Notes: a model not told the origin generated them from the sequence alone. DNA of 64,000 bases from Ruminococcus flavefaciens (GCA_002309635.1 DBXO01000011.1:3001-67000); one strand, 5' to 3'; counted from the first letter of the stretch, positions 45,953-54,786 are shown. Numbers and translations are program-made.

Positions 45953-46617
45953 TAAAGATAGAAAATCTATCCAAAACCTATGATAAAGGGAAAAATAGCG
46001 CAGTAAAAGCACTTGATAGTATTTCCTTGCACATAATTCAAGGCGAATTAACTGCTATAATTGGAAGATCTGGATCTGGTAAAACAACTTTGCTGAATAT
46101 TATAGGCTGTATTGACGGATTTGAAACAGGAACTTATTACTTAGATAGTAAAAATGTTTCAAAAGCTAATGATCATAAACTTTCTGAACTTAGAAATGCC
46201 AAAATTGGTTTTGTAATGCAGAATTTTGCACTTATTAATGAAGACACTGTTATTGAAAATGTTATGCTTCCATTTTATTTTAACAATAAAACTACTTTAA
46301 AAAAAGCAAAAAAAATGTCGATAGAAGCACTAAAAAAAATGGGCATCGAACAATTATCTAACAAACCTATAAGTAAACTATCCGGTGGTCAAAAACAGCG
46401 TGTTGCAATTGCGAGAGCAATAGTTAATAATCCTTCTATTATTCTTGCTGATGAACCTACAGGAGCTTTAGATTCAAAAACATCACAAGAAATAATGAAT
46501 GTTTTTCGTGAACTTAATTCAAATGGAGCTACAATTATAATTGTAACTCATGATATGGAAATTGCACGGCAGTGTAAACGTATAATTGAAATAAATGATG
46601 GAAAAATAAAAGAGTAG
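45949..46617 (+). CDS. ABC transporter ATP-binding protein for the secreted-protein locus
   Basis: 222 residues. Walker A GRSGSGKTT, signature KLSGGQKQR, Walker B IILADEPTGALD and H-loop VTHDMEI: a complete LolD/MacB-type ATPase. The start at 45949 follows CAGGAGGAA and overlaps the permease stop by 4 bp. With the two FtsX-like permeases it makes a full transporter; export or self-protection fits the locus. Confidence 0.9.
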   Translation: MIKIENLSKTYDKGKNSAVKALDSISLHIIQGELTAIIGRSGSGKTTLLNIIGCIDGFETGTYYLDSKNVSKANDHKLSELRNAKIGFVMQNFALINEDTVIENVMLPFYFNNKTTLKKAKKMSIEALKKMGIEQLSNKPISKLSGGQKQRVAIARAIVNNPSIILADEPTGALDSKTSQEIMNVFRELNSNGATIIIVTHDMEIARQCKRIIEINDGKIKE

Positions 46618-46625
46618 TTATTTAC

Positions 46626-46658
46626 GGGCGCACCAATATTACGTTGATACGCCCTTTT
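46626..46658 (+). terminator. Terminator after the ABC operon
   Basis: GGGCG (46626-46630) and CGCCC (46650-46654) with TTTTT directly after, 9 bp past the ATPase stop and just before the convergent relaxase gene. Confidence 0.65.
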
Positions 46659-46668
46659 TGTATTCCAA

Positions 46669-48084
46669 TTAGTAAGATTGACCATATTCTGACTTAATTC
46701 CCATTTCCTGTTTCTTTCTGTCAATAGCTTTTCTAAGCTTCTTATCGACCTTTGAGCGTAACTTTCGCTGCTCTCGGTCATAATCATCATATATAATACG
46801 ACTGATATTAACCATAAGTCCAAACGCAGCACAGGCAAATGCGCTGTTATCATTACCTACAACAGGCGGAACGGCTGTTTTGCCAACATTTTCGCTGATA
46901 CTATCGTTTTCAACAGCTATATTATCGGACTTATCTTCAACAGTGCCTTTTCTTGCGGCAACAGTAACAACTGGAACTATCTCTGCCGCAGAACGTATTA
47001 TCATATTCTTCACTGACTTGAAATGCTCGTTATCGACCATCGCATGGAAATCCACCTTTGCCGAAGAATAAAAGTCGTGCTTGCTCTGCTCCATATCACA
47101 CCACAGCTTGTATATTTTCTGTATTGACTCATTCTGCGAAAGTCTGAGGAATATTTCGTCAACAGTCTGCTTGGTATCCTTATTCAGGTAGCCATAGACT
47201 TTTTTTCCTTTTGTATTCTGAAGCTGTCCGTGGAGCTTCCGCATAAGATCAACTATCTCTGTATCAATACAGTTATTGTTAGTAATATCGCATGAAAGCT
47301 GTTTCATAAGCTTTGCGCTCTCAGCTTTCAGAAGGTCACGAGTATCTGTCTGCTGCTGATAAAGATGTTTCAGCTCATCTGCGTAAATATCATTCATAAA
47401 GCCGCTCCGTATCTTATCGCAGCCCTGCTTTGTAAGAAATCCCTCACGTTCATTTGTCGAGTACACGACTATATGAACATGGGGATTTGTTTCCTTATCG
47501 TGAAAGGCAGCATACCATTTCAGATTTGCCATGTCTATTTTTGACTGCTTGGCTATGTTTGGTATCTGCCGCTTTATAAGCTCTCGCCAAGCCGTCAGAT
47601 TATCGTAACCCATTTTCTGAGCATCGTCCCTGCGAAGAGATACAACGTGAGTCCATACATTTCCGTTGTGTTCCGAAACTTCCTTTGCAACTTTTTTAAG
47701 CGATATCGGCTCGTCAGTCTGTGAAAATAATCCGTGCGATCCAAATTTTACTGCTCCAGGACGATTGGCAAGATAACCCATATAGTTTTTCTTGTTCGAC
47801 ACTATATCTGCATTATGCTCGATAGTTTCTTCAATAAATTTGGACGCGTTCTTCTGCGTAGGACTGTTTTTGTATTCCTCATAAGAGAAACTTTTTTTGC
47901 TGTCCGAGAAATCTTTCAACAGAGAAGAAATAAGCTCCTGCTGTTTTTTTGTAGCTGGAGCTGTTCCGTTATTCTCTTTTACTGTAGCTGCTCCCTCACG
48001 TGTAGCGATGTACTTAACGTAGTTGGAAAGATTTTTACTGCTGCCGCTTTTGAGGTAACGGCTCACCACAACTAACCTCGGCAA
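46669..48084 (-). CDS. Relaxase, MobP type (MobP3/MobL-like)
   Basis: 471 residues. The N-terminal relaxase domain carries HNGNVWTHVVSLRRDDA and the metal-binding HDKETNPHVHIVVYS, typical of MobP relaxases in Gram-positive elements. It nicks DNA at oriT and stays covalently bound for transfer. The C-terminal part is helical and basic, ending in RKKQEMG. The RHH-like accessory gene is 3 bp upstream. It is the first gene of the transfer module on the left and is convergent with the ABC cargo. Confidence 0.88.
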   Translation of the reverse strand: MPRLVVVSRYLKSGSSKNLSNYVKYIATREGAATVKENNGTAPATKKQQELISSLLKDFSDSKKSFSYEEYKNSPTQKNASKFIEETIEHNADIVSNKKNYMGYLANRPGAVKFGSHGLFSQTDEPISLKKVAKEVSEHNGNVWTHVVSLRRDDAQKMGYDNLTAWRELIKRQIPNIAKQSKIDMANLKWYAAFHDKETNPHVHIVVYSTNEREGFLTKQGCDKIRSGFMNDIYADELKHLYQQQTDTRDLLKAESAKLMKQLSCDITNNNCIDTEIVDLMRKLHGQLQNTKGKKVYGYLNKDTKQTVDEIFLRLSQNESIQKIYKLWCDMEQSKHDFYSSAKVDFHAMVDNEHFKSVKNMIIRSAAEIVPVVTVAARKGTVEDKSDNIAVENDSISENVGKTAVPPVVGNDNSAFACAAFGLMVNISRIIYDDYDREQRKLRSKVDKKLRKAIDRKKQEMGIKSEYGQSY

Positions 48085-48087
48085 CGC

Positions 48088-48492
48088 TTACTCCTTCTGG
48101 AACTCAACTGCATCTTCGTAACTGATGATGCCGTTTATTTTTCTCACCTCATTAACGCACATCGACTGCAGCTGTCTCAAGGTTTCATCGTCTATATCAT
48201 TTACTGCCGCAAGCATATTTGAAATTTTTCCAAGTTCTACTGCGACCTTGAACAGAAGTCGAGATAATCTTTGTTCCGTTCCTGCAATAGTAGCTTTCAC
48301 AGTTTCCGTTATAAGCGGCGATATATAGTTGACAGATCTTTCTTCATCAAGATAACCGATATAGAACGAGATTGCTTTCTCTATGAACTCACTCTGCGAT
48401 TTGCAGTTGTCGTGTTTGTAATGTGTTCTCACATTTTCTATCGTCTGCGGATATACCCACAGCGGAAATTTTATTTTGTTGTCAAATGCCAT
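48088..48492 (-). CDS. Relaxosome accessory protein (RHH-like)
   Basis: 134 residues. The N-terminus (KFPLWVYPQTIENVRTHY, then SQSEFIEKAISFYIGYL) fits a ribbon-helix-helix DNA-binding domain. The rest is helical. It likely binds oriT and guides the relaxase that follows. The start at 48492 is set by GGAGGC; the longer frame to 48549 is not. Confidence 0.75.
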   Translation of the reverse strand: MAFDNKIKFPLWVYPQTIENVRTHYKHDNCKSQSEFIEKAISFYIGYLDEERSVNYISPLITETVKATIAGTEQRLSRLLFKVAVELGKISNMLAAVNDIDDETLRQLQSMCVNEVRKINGIISYEDAVEFQKE

Positions 48493-48544
48493 TTTTATGC
48501 CTCCGACTCCTAAGTTTTTGCCAATAAACTGGCATCTGCGGAGC

Positions 48545-48589
48545 TGCAACCCCTAAATTTCCATTTTGCTGTAATTGCAACCCCTAAAT
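48545..48589. repeat. 14-bp direct repeat near the relaxase genes, possible oriT part
   Basis: TGCAACCCCTAAAT occurs at 48545-48558 and again at 48576-48589, 31 bp apart, in the only larger gap of the mobilisation genes. Direct repeats of this kind are typical of oriT or relaxosome binding. Confidence 0.45.
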
Positions 48590-48676
48590 GCAAATGCTGT
48601 TTTGCTTAATATGCGGTCGGCTTCGCCGTCCGCTGTGATCGCCGCGACCACGCGGTTTTATCTTGCAACACTTTCC

Positions 48677-48913
48677 TCACTGCTCCGAAGGCGGTCTGCC
48701 CTCGGAGTTTTTGGAAGGTTTGAGTTTCCGCACAGGCTTGCTGTCCGACGTAAGCTCTATGTACTCACGGACATTCTGCGGAACATTTTTGTTATACAGT
48801 TGCTCTGCATATTTGTCGATCTCAGCCGTCAGTGTTGTGTTTCGCTGTGCCAGATACATCTCCAGTGCCGACAGCTTTTCTTCACTCATGGATAAAATTA
48901 TCTTGTCTTTCAT
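48677..48913 (-). CDS. Small helical protein, DUF6103-like
   Basis: 78 residues (MKDKIILSMSEEKLSALEMY..., VPQNVREYIEL). I recall this as DUF6103, a small protein of Clostridia conjugative elements. Helical N-terminus, basic Pro-rich tail. It overlaps the ArdA-like gene by 4 bp. Function unknown; probably DNA transfer accessory. Confidence 0.65.
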   Translation of the reverse strand: MKDKIILSMSEEKLSALEMYLAQRNTTLTAEIDKYAEQLYNKNVPQNVREYIELTSDSKPVRKLKPSKNSEGRPPSEQ

Positions 48914-50031
48914 GTTAAACTCACTCCCAATTCCTCTGTTTCAGTTTCGTCCTCGATATGCTCCTGTTCGGTAAATATCGGAGTATAGAGCTCTTGTCCG
49001 TAGCCTGATATTATTCCATACGAAGTCGCAAGACCTTCCTTTGCATCAAGAATACGCTTGCCGAAGTCTCTCATATTTAACGAGTCAAATATCTCCGCCT
49101 TAAAATCCTGCGGCAATATTTTAAGCAGATATTCTCTGCCAAACTCACTTTCATTACGTGGATTCGGATCAAAATCAAATTCAGACAGACTGTCTATGGC
49201 ATCTATTGTTCCTGATATATCCTCTACCTCCGCGAGCTCCATAAGAGCTTTCAGCTTTACCAAGTCAGCCCTGTCAAGTGCCGCGACCTTTTCAGCAAGT
49301 TCGTTCAGCCTTGAAGTGTCATCGATATCTTCTATGTAAGGAAGCGGAGGCCTGACTTCATAAATAACATTATTATATATTTCCTTATCACATGGAAGCG
49401 TTATCCACTGTGCCGAATGTTCATTCGTTCCTGCAAGTATCTGAAACTCATTCCTCTTAGGTTTACTGATAGTGATATTCATGTCAGGCGGTTCATAGTC
49501 AGCAACCTCACAGTAGTAACCGCCAACGAATGTGCCTCTGAACTGCTCCGCAGCCAGTCTGCCTATCGCAGCCTTATCAAGACATTCCACAAGTTCATCG
49601 GGACAATTTTCAACTTCGGATATCATATCATTGTCAATAACAACTTCGCCAAGCTCTTCAAAATCCTTGCAGGGATATATCGGATATGCTTCCAGTCCGT
49701 ATGTCACAAGTATCAGGTCGTCAAGGTTGTAGTCCTCATGCGCCATAAGCACGGCTTTAAATCCTGCGGTATAGGCAGGGGACATTTGTTCAAGCCGCTG
49801 TGCAAGCAAGTTCAGCTTGAATATATCATCGTAAAAGCCGCCGTCGCACATTGCTTTCGGAATACGCTCATCATCGATGTTCATATACACGTTGCAGTAT
49901 TTATTATCCGAACCGATCATGTCAAGCATATCGTAAAGCTCCATAGGCTCTGCAGGCAGATACACATTTATGCTGTGCTTATCATCATATTTGTTCCGTA
50001 TCTTAACTCTCAAAATATCACTCTCCCTCAT
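48910..50031 (-). CDS. ArdA-like antirestriction protein (long form)
   Basis: 373 residues, about twice a standard ArdA. Acidic, with the ArdA-type sequence MELYDMLDMIG and FYDDIFKLNLLAQRLEQMSPAYTAGF. ArdA mimics DNA and blocks type I restriction enzymes when the element enters a new host. The C-terminal half (about 230-373) repeats the acidic character (LPQDFKAEIFDSLNMRDFGKRI) and may be a second such domain. It overlaps both neighbours. Assignment rests on a few motifs. Confidence 0.6.
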   Translation of the reverse strand: MRESDILRVKIRNKYDDKHSINVYLPAEPMELYDMLDMIGSDNKYCNVYMNIDDERIPKAMCDGGFYDDIFKLNLLAQRLEQMSPAYTAGFKAVLMAHEDYNLDDLILVTYGLEAYPIYPCKDFEELGEVVIDNDMISEVENCPDELVECLDKAAIGRLAAEQFRGTFVGGYYCEVADYEPPDMNITISKPKRNEFQILAGTNEHSAQWITLPCDKEIYNNVIYEVRPPLPYIEDIDDTSRLNELAEKVAALDRADLVKLKALMELAEVEDISGTIDAIDSLSEFDFDPNPRNESEFGREYLLKILPQDFKAEIFDSLNMRDFGKRILDAKEGLATSYGIISGYGQELYTPIFTEQEHIEDETETEELGVSLT

Positions 50032-50989
50032 TTTCTTCTTCGCTGTGAAGCTCGTTTACCCTGTCCCATACCTCCTGCGGATAACTTACCGCGTCAAAGG
50101 TACACCATGATGTCCAGTTACCGTATTCAAGAGCCTCCTGCTGAACGCAGCCGCCAATAGCAGAGGAGAAAACGATCTGTCCTCCGCCGACATAAACTCC
50201 GAAGTCATCACCGTTTGATACGCCTACTCCTTGTACATCGGGCATAGTATCTATGCTGCCTTGTTCTGTATAGTACATATCCACTGTGTCAGAGGTAAAG
50301 ACCTTATTGTATGTATCATACCTTATGTAGCCCATGATAAGCCCTATATTATCAGCACTGCGGAGGCGGTTTTCACCTGTTCTTTCACCTATGCAGTAAT
50401 CTGCGTAGCTCCAGCAGGATTCACAGGCGTTCCTGCACCATGCGGCAAGATCGGCAGCTTTTTTACTGCCGCTGTCTGTGAACATATACTCGTTTATAGT
50501 TGAGTTCATAACGAAGATATATGTCCGCATGAACTCATCATAATTGATTCCGAGACCATAAGTATCGTTAAGGCTCTGTATGAGCTGTTCATTGCTCTGA
50601 TAGAACAGGTCTGCGTAATATGCGAAGTCACTCAGCCTGTTTTCTCCGAAGTATGACATATATATGAGCTGTGCCTTTATAGTCTGCTCCTGTAAGCCTC
50701 TTGCCGCCATCGCATCTGCTATTGCCTGGCCGTCAGCTTCAACTGCTGCGATGTTCTCCTGCTGCTCAGGTGAGAGCTTCGACAAAAAAGCCGCCTCGTC
50801 GAATTGAACATCGACAGGCGGCGATTCTGTTTTACCCATTGAAATAAATACAGCCAAAGGCGCAAACAAAAGCAATACTGTACCGACTATTATGCTTCCT
50901 AACAGAGTCAGGAATTTACTGCGCTTGTTTTTATCGGCAGCGACACCGGCAGTCAGATTCTTTAAAAGTGCCATTACTATTTTTCCCAT
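50018..50989 (-). CDS. Membrane-anchored protein with degenerate NlpC/P60-like C-terminus (CD1108-type)
   Basis: 323 residues. N-terminal basic segment and one membrane helix (about 27-50), a helical stalk, a middle domain, and a C-terminal region DDFGVYVGGGQIVFSSAIGG. That region resembles the NlpC/P60 core, HVGIYVGNGQ, but the His is missing (FGVYVG) and no DCSGFV Cys motif is seen. It is therefore probably not a working cell-wall hydrolase and may act as a structural transfer protein. The position matches the CD1108-type proteins of Tn916-like elements. Confidence 0.6.
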   Translation of the reverse strand: MGKIVMALLKNLTAGVAADKNKRSKFLTLLGSIIVGTVLLLFAPLAVFISMGKTESPPVDVQFDEAAFLSKLSPEQQENIAAVEADGQAIADAMAARGLQEQTIKAQLIYMSYFGENRLSDFAYYADLFYQSNEQLIQSLNDTYGLGINYDEFMRTYIFVMNSTINEYMFTDSGSKKAADLAAWCRNACESCWSYADYCIGERTGENRLRSADNIGLIMGYIRYDTYNKVFTSDTVDMYYTEQGSIDTMPDVQGVGVSNGDDFGVYVGGGQIVFSSAIGGCVQQEALEYGNWTSWCTFDAVSYPQEVWDRVNELHSEEENEGE

Positions 50990-51011
50990 TGTTCATCTCC
51001 TCAAATAAAAA

Positions 51012-51033
51012 GAGCCGCATAATGATGCGACTC
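51012..51033 (-). terminator. Terminator after the HhH-like small gene
   Basis: A 9-bp stem (51012-51020 with 51025-51033, one wobble) followed by TTTTTATTT on the minus strand. Confidence 0.7.
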
Positions 51034-51037
51034 CTTC

Positions 51038-51268
51038 TCATATATTCAGATGTTTTTCGATTATTATCATTATCTCTTCAAGGCGTTTTGAGCCTATACC
51101 TTTTACCTGCCTGAGCTCGTTTTCAAGAGCAGGAAGGTCAATAGTTTTGTTATCCTCATCTGCCATAAGACCATCAGCGTAGCGCATAAGGAAGTTGTGC
51201 ATTTCCTCGCGGTTCATCTTCTTGATCTTTCGGTAAGTTTCCCTGTCAAGTACAGGATTATCACTCAT
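51038..51268 (-). CDS. Small helix-hairpin-helix-like protein
   Basis: 76 residues. The C-terminal ELRQVKGIGSKRLEEIMIIIEKH resembles a helix-hairpin-helix DNA-binding unit (GIGxxR), and the N-terminal half is acidic and helical. Likely a DNA-handling accessory of transfer. It has its own ribosome site (GGAGG) and terminator. Confidence 0.65.
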   Translation of the reverse strand: MSDNPVLDRETYRKIKKMNREEMHNFLMRYADGLMADEDNKTIDLPALENELRQVKGIGSKRLEEIMIIIEKHLNI

Positions 51269-51401
51269 ATTCGTCCCTCCACATGAATTATTATTACTAT
51301 TGTACCACTATCATATTTGTAAATTAACACTTATAATAACTTTTTATGTGTAGCAAAAATTCATTCACAGTCTACATACAATAAAATAAAGCGACGTGTT
51401 A

Positions 51402-51896
51402 TCAAATCGTATAATAAGATTTGTATTTTTTGATTATCGCTTCTGAAAACATATATGCTTCGTCATTATAATCAAAACCTTTTTCCCATTCTGAAATATC
51501 ATCTTCCGTAACAGGTCTGATAATAAATTCACCATTAACAAAATCATTAGCTATTTCCATAAACTCGTCAAAACACGAAGTTACACCTCTTGCGTCTACA
51601 TAATACTGCTTTCCACCTTTATAAACTTGGCAAAAAGCATGAAATCCTGATTTGTTTTTATTTTCTATAATGTAAGGCGTATAGTTCAATACATTTTTTA
51701 ATGATAATGCAAAGTGGTTACAAGAACCATACAATAGCCAAAAAGCGGAATCTAATGGGAATTCATCATCTTCTAATGGTGGGAAAAAATCTATGTAATT
51801 AATATCAGATAATGCTTTATAATTCTTGTCATGATTATAAAAACCTTTATGCCGTTCAATACGTTCAAAGCGATAAAATTTTTCTAATTCTTTCAT
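51402..51896 (-). CDS. Putative cysteine-peptidase-like protein (C-H-D arrangement)
   Basis: About 164 residues. GSCNHFALSLKNVL, then GFHAFCQVYKGGKQYYVDARGVT: a Cys, a His and an Asp in the order and spacing of papain-like or transglutaminase-like folds. Similar small proteins occur in phages and plasmids. No known substrate. G+C is very low compared with the transfer genes on either side, so it looks like a recent insert. The start at 51896 follows AAAGGAA. Function is inference only. Confidence 0.5.
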   Translation of the reverse strand: MKELEKFYRFERIERHKGFYNHDKNYKALSDINYIDFFPPLEDDEFPLDSAFWLLYGSCNHFALSLKNVLNYTPYIIENKNKSGFHAFCQVYKGGKQYYVDARGVTSCFDEFMEIANDFVNGEFIIRPVTEDDISEWEKGFDYNDEAYMFSEAIIKKYKSYYTI

Positions 51897-52033
51897 GTTG
51901 TATTCCTTTCGCAATACGAAGTAGGGCTTACATTTTATCATAAATTCAGTGAAAAGTCAAGTAGAAAGGGAACAATTCAATACGTGTCTGATCTTATCGA
52001 TTTTATTGATTAGAATATGTTAAGGTGGTTAAT

Positions 52034-53890
52034 TTATCTTCCTCCCGCCTTTCCGAAGAGAGCCTCCTTATACGCTGGAGCATGGACCTGTAACAGATAA
52101 CGCTCATTGCCGCAGCGATAAATGCAAGTACCTCTTTCAGGATGTGAAATTAGGTCATATTCAGGCTTGAGAAGCTGAACCGTATCGATAAACTCGTCAG
52201 GATTTATGTTTCCCGGATTAAAATAAAAGGAATGAGTGGGAATACTGAACAGCGGCTTAGTAAATTCCCGTATCTCAGGTATCAGGAAGTCCTCTATGTT
52301 CTGCGTGGCAAGAATGAAAGCCGATTCCTTTTTACGCACACGCTTCATACCGTTTCGGATGTATTCGATAGCTGTCATATTTGTCAGAAAGAGGTACAGC
52401 TCGTCTATGGCGGCTACTGTGTTTCCCTTGCCGAGAAGCTGACTGCTCATGTATGACAGGATATTGAAAAGAAGCGTACTTTTGAGCTGCCTGTTGGTGT
52501 CCATAATACCCTTTACACCGAAACAGATAAAATCGCCGTCCTTGATGTTGGTATGACCGCAGAAATACTGAGCCTCTGCACCCTTGCACATACTGTAAAT
52601 GCCGAGGCATATATTCTGAAGCGTTTCTTCGGTATAGAGATTCTTTTTCTCCCTGTCATAAGCTCCGTATTCCTTTTCAATAAGCTCATAAAGTTCTGCC
52701 ATTGTAGGATAGTCCGCAGCTGAAAGCTGTGAATAGTCCGTACTGTCGTCAATGCCGAAGCGATTGTACAGCTTTATGAGCATTATCTCAAGAGTATCTA
52801 TATCACTGTCCGTAAAATCCTTGTAGGCTCTGAAAAAGTCCTTTAAATAGCTTATGTGCTGGCTCAACCTTGTTACTTTTCGGAATGTATCAGGAGCGTC
52901 CTCGCTCCTGTCAGCTTCGCCGAATGATTTGGGTTCAAGTGGATTTATCATATATTCCCCCGACATCATGTCGATATATGTGCCGCCAAGGTTATTGCAT
53001 AAGTCCTCATATTCGCTTTCGGGATCAAGGCAGATAACACTTTTTCCCGATTCACGCATATTGCAGAGAAGCAGCTTCATAAGGTAGGATTTACCCTGAC
53101 CGCTGTTTCCGAGGATAAGTATATTGCTGTTTGTCTTGTCATCGGTGCGCTTATCAAAGTCAACAAGTATATTAGCGCCGAACTTGTCCCGTCCTATGTA
53201 GAAGCCGTTTGAGTCAGTCTTTCCGCTGTAATTCAGCGGATACAGATTGGCTGATGAGCTTGACGGCATTACACGTTCATGCTGTACTCCGAATACGTTA
53301 TTGCCGCAGGGGAGAACTGACAGGAAGCCTTCCTGCTGTCTTAAGAGCAAGCGGTCAAATGTTATCTTTGAACGGGTAAGCTCCATCTGGATATCAGCCT
53401 GCAGTTCTCTCAGCTTTTCTTCGGTATCGGCTCTGAGCTCTATGAAAACAGCTGTATGCAGAAGCGTTTCTCGGTCACGTTTAAGCTCCGCAAGCAGATT
53501 GACGATATCTGTCATGTTTTCCTCTGCTTTTACAGAAGCATTTATATCATTGGTGGTAGAAAGCATATGGTTCTTCCGTGCCGCCTGCTGCATTATCTTC
53601 TTCTGTTCAAGGGCTGATACCAGCCTGTTATATATCCTCAGTGCGACGCCGCTTCTGTCCGCAAGATGAGAAAGAAGTGCCATTTCATCGGTATTCGGCG
53701 GATATTCAGTTATAGCCCATATACTCTTATAGTAATTGCCGCATATATAGTGATCGGTGTAGAATTTAACTGTACCGGGGAGCGTCCTGTCAAAGTAATC
53801 CTTAGTCTGTATTACTTCAAGCTGCTCTGGAGTTAATTCCTTTTTCCTGCGCCTGGATATTTTTCTTAGTAGGTTCTTAATTATTCCCAT
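52034..53890 (-). CDS. VirB4-family conjugation ATPase
   Basis: 618 residues. The NTPase half has Walker A GNSGQGKS, a Walker B-like region near AAIDELYLFL, and the RNGMKRVRKKESAFILATQ segment typical of VirB4/TraE in Gram-positive elements. It energises assembly of the type IV transfer channel at the membrane. The N-terminal domain is shorter than in one-piece VirB4 proteins because the preceding gene (53877-54461) may hold the first part. It overlaps that gene by 14 bp. Confidence 0.9.
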   Translation of the reverse strand: MGIIKNLLRKISRRRKKELTPEQLEVIQTKDYFDRTLPGTVKFYTDHYICGNYYKSIWAITEYPPNTDEMALLSHLADRSGVALRIYNRLVSALEQKKIMQQAARKNHMLSTTNDINASVKAEENMTDIVNLLAELKRDRETLLHTAVFIELRADTEEKLRELQADIQMELTRSKITFDRLLLRQQEGFLSVLPCGNNVFGVQHERVMPSSSSANLYPLNYSGKTDSNGFYIGRDKFGANILVDFDKRTDDKTNSNILILGNSGQGKSYLMKLLLCNMRESGKSVICLDPESEYEDLCNNLGGTYIDMMSGEYMINPLEPKSFGEADRSEDAPDTFRKVTRLSQHISYLKDFFRAYKDFTDSDIDTLEIMLIKLYNRFGIDDSTDYSQLSAADYPTMAELYELIEKEYGAYDREKKNLYTEETLQNICLGIYSMCKGAEAQYFCGHTNIKDGDFICFGVKGIMDTNRQLKSTLLFNILSYMSSQLLGKGNTVAAIDELYLFLTNMTAIEYIRNGMKRVRKKESAFILATQNIEDFLIPEIREFTKPLFSIPTHSFYFNPGNINPDEFIDTVQLLKPEYDLISHPERGTCIYRCGNERYLLQVHAPAYKEALFGKAGGR

Positions 53891-54461
53891 CTGCGTTCTC
53901 CTTTACATATTCCTCTCCCTCGGTATCGGGTATCTCATCACCTGTAATGCTTGTTCCGAAGTACAGTGCAAGCATTCTTTTTATTTCAGGCTTTTCAAGT
54001 CTGTGAGATATGAAGCCGTGATCCGAGATAGCCTTGCTTATGCGGTTTATCAGACCGAATACCTGTTCTTCCTTTTCTTTTCGGAAACGGTATATGAAAA
54101 GGAACTCTCTTGCCGATGACATTCCAGTCTGTATCTCGTCAAGGAATGCAAGGTCTGCTTCAAGGAGCTTCCGTACAGCCTCATTGTTTTCTTCCGAAAG
54201 CCTTTTCCTTACATAGTCCTTGTTGCCGTCAAAGCATTCGCAGCTGTCAAGAGCCATTATCTCAAGTTCAGGGACTACGCTCAGTACCATTGCAAGGTCA
54301 TGCATCTTGTTTGCGATGACCTCCGGTGGAAGCACCGATATATTTGTAGGCTCTACATGATAGAAAATAAATTCATATTTATCAGTCTTTACGCCGTATT
54401 TCGTAAATGTCTGAAAGCCTATGAGCTTTTGAAGGCTGTTCTTATTATTCTTTTTTGCCAT
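53877..54461 (-). CDS. Conjugation protein, VirB4 N-terminal-domain-like
   Basis: 194 residues; LIGFQTFTKYGVKTDKYEFIFYHVEPTNI and SSAREFLFIYRFRKEKEEQVFGLINRI resemble the N-terminal domain of VirB4/TraE proteins, here encoded as a separate gene. It is coupled by overlap to VirB4 downstream and to PrgI upstream, so it is likely part of the same membrane complex. Confidence 0.6.
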   Translation of the reverse strand: MAKKNNKNSLQKLIGFQTFTKYGVKTDKYEFIFYHVEPTNISVLPPEVIANKMHDLAMVLSVVPELEIMALDSCECFDGNKDYVRKRLSEENNEAVRKLLEADLAFLDEIQTGMSSAREFLFIYRFRKEKEEQVFGLINRISKAISDHGFISHRLEKPEIKRMLALYFGTSITGDEIPDTEGEEYVKENADGNN

Positions 54462-54732
54462 TATCTTCTCCGTTCTGCCAGTGATACTCCTGCTGTGTGG
54501 TACAGAAATATCTGAAGGCATTTGATATGTAGTCTATTATAGCCGTGTCCTCAGCTCTGAGCGTTATGAATGCATAGCAGGCTGTAAATGCCATAGGCAC
54601 AGGAGTCCACAGCTTTGCAAAGAGCATTACCGAAATGATAACGCCCGCGCAGATAATAATAAAATCCCGAATATTCCAGAACCACAGCCTGACTGTAGCC
54701 CTGAGATTTTCGGGATAGATGTATGTTTTCAA
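54445..54732 (-). CDS. PrgI-family membrane protein
   Basis: 95 residues with two adjacent membrane helices (about 24-43 and 45-62) after a short N-terminal strand (YIYPENLRAT). This is the PrgI layout, a VirB3-like part of Gram-positive type IV channels that normally precedes VirB4. It overlaps the downstream gene by 17 bp. Confidence 0.8.
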   Translation of the reverse strand: MKTYIYPENLRATVRLWFWNIRDFIIICAGVIISVMLFAKLWTPVPMAFTACYAFITLRAEDTAIIDYISNAFRYFCTTQQEYHWQNGEDNGKKE

Positions 54733-54754
54733 TTGTTATTCCTCCATAAAAAAA

Positions 54755-54776
54755 CAGCCGAACTATCGTCCGACTG
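54755..54776 (-). terminator. Terminator after the DUF6465-like gene
   Basis: A 9-bp stem with two G-U pairs (54755-54763 with 54768-54776) and seven T residues after it on the minus strand. Confidence 0.7.
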
Positions 54777-54786
54777 AGTTTCAGTA

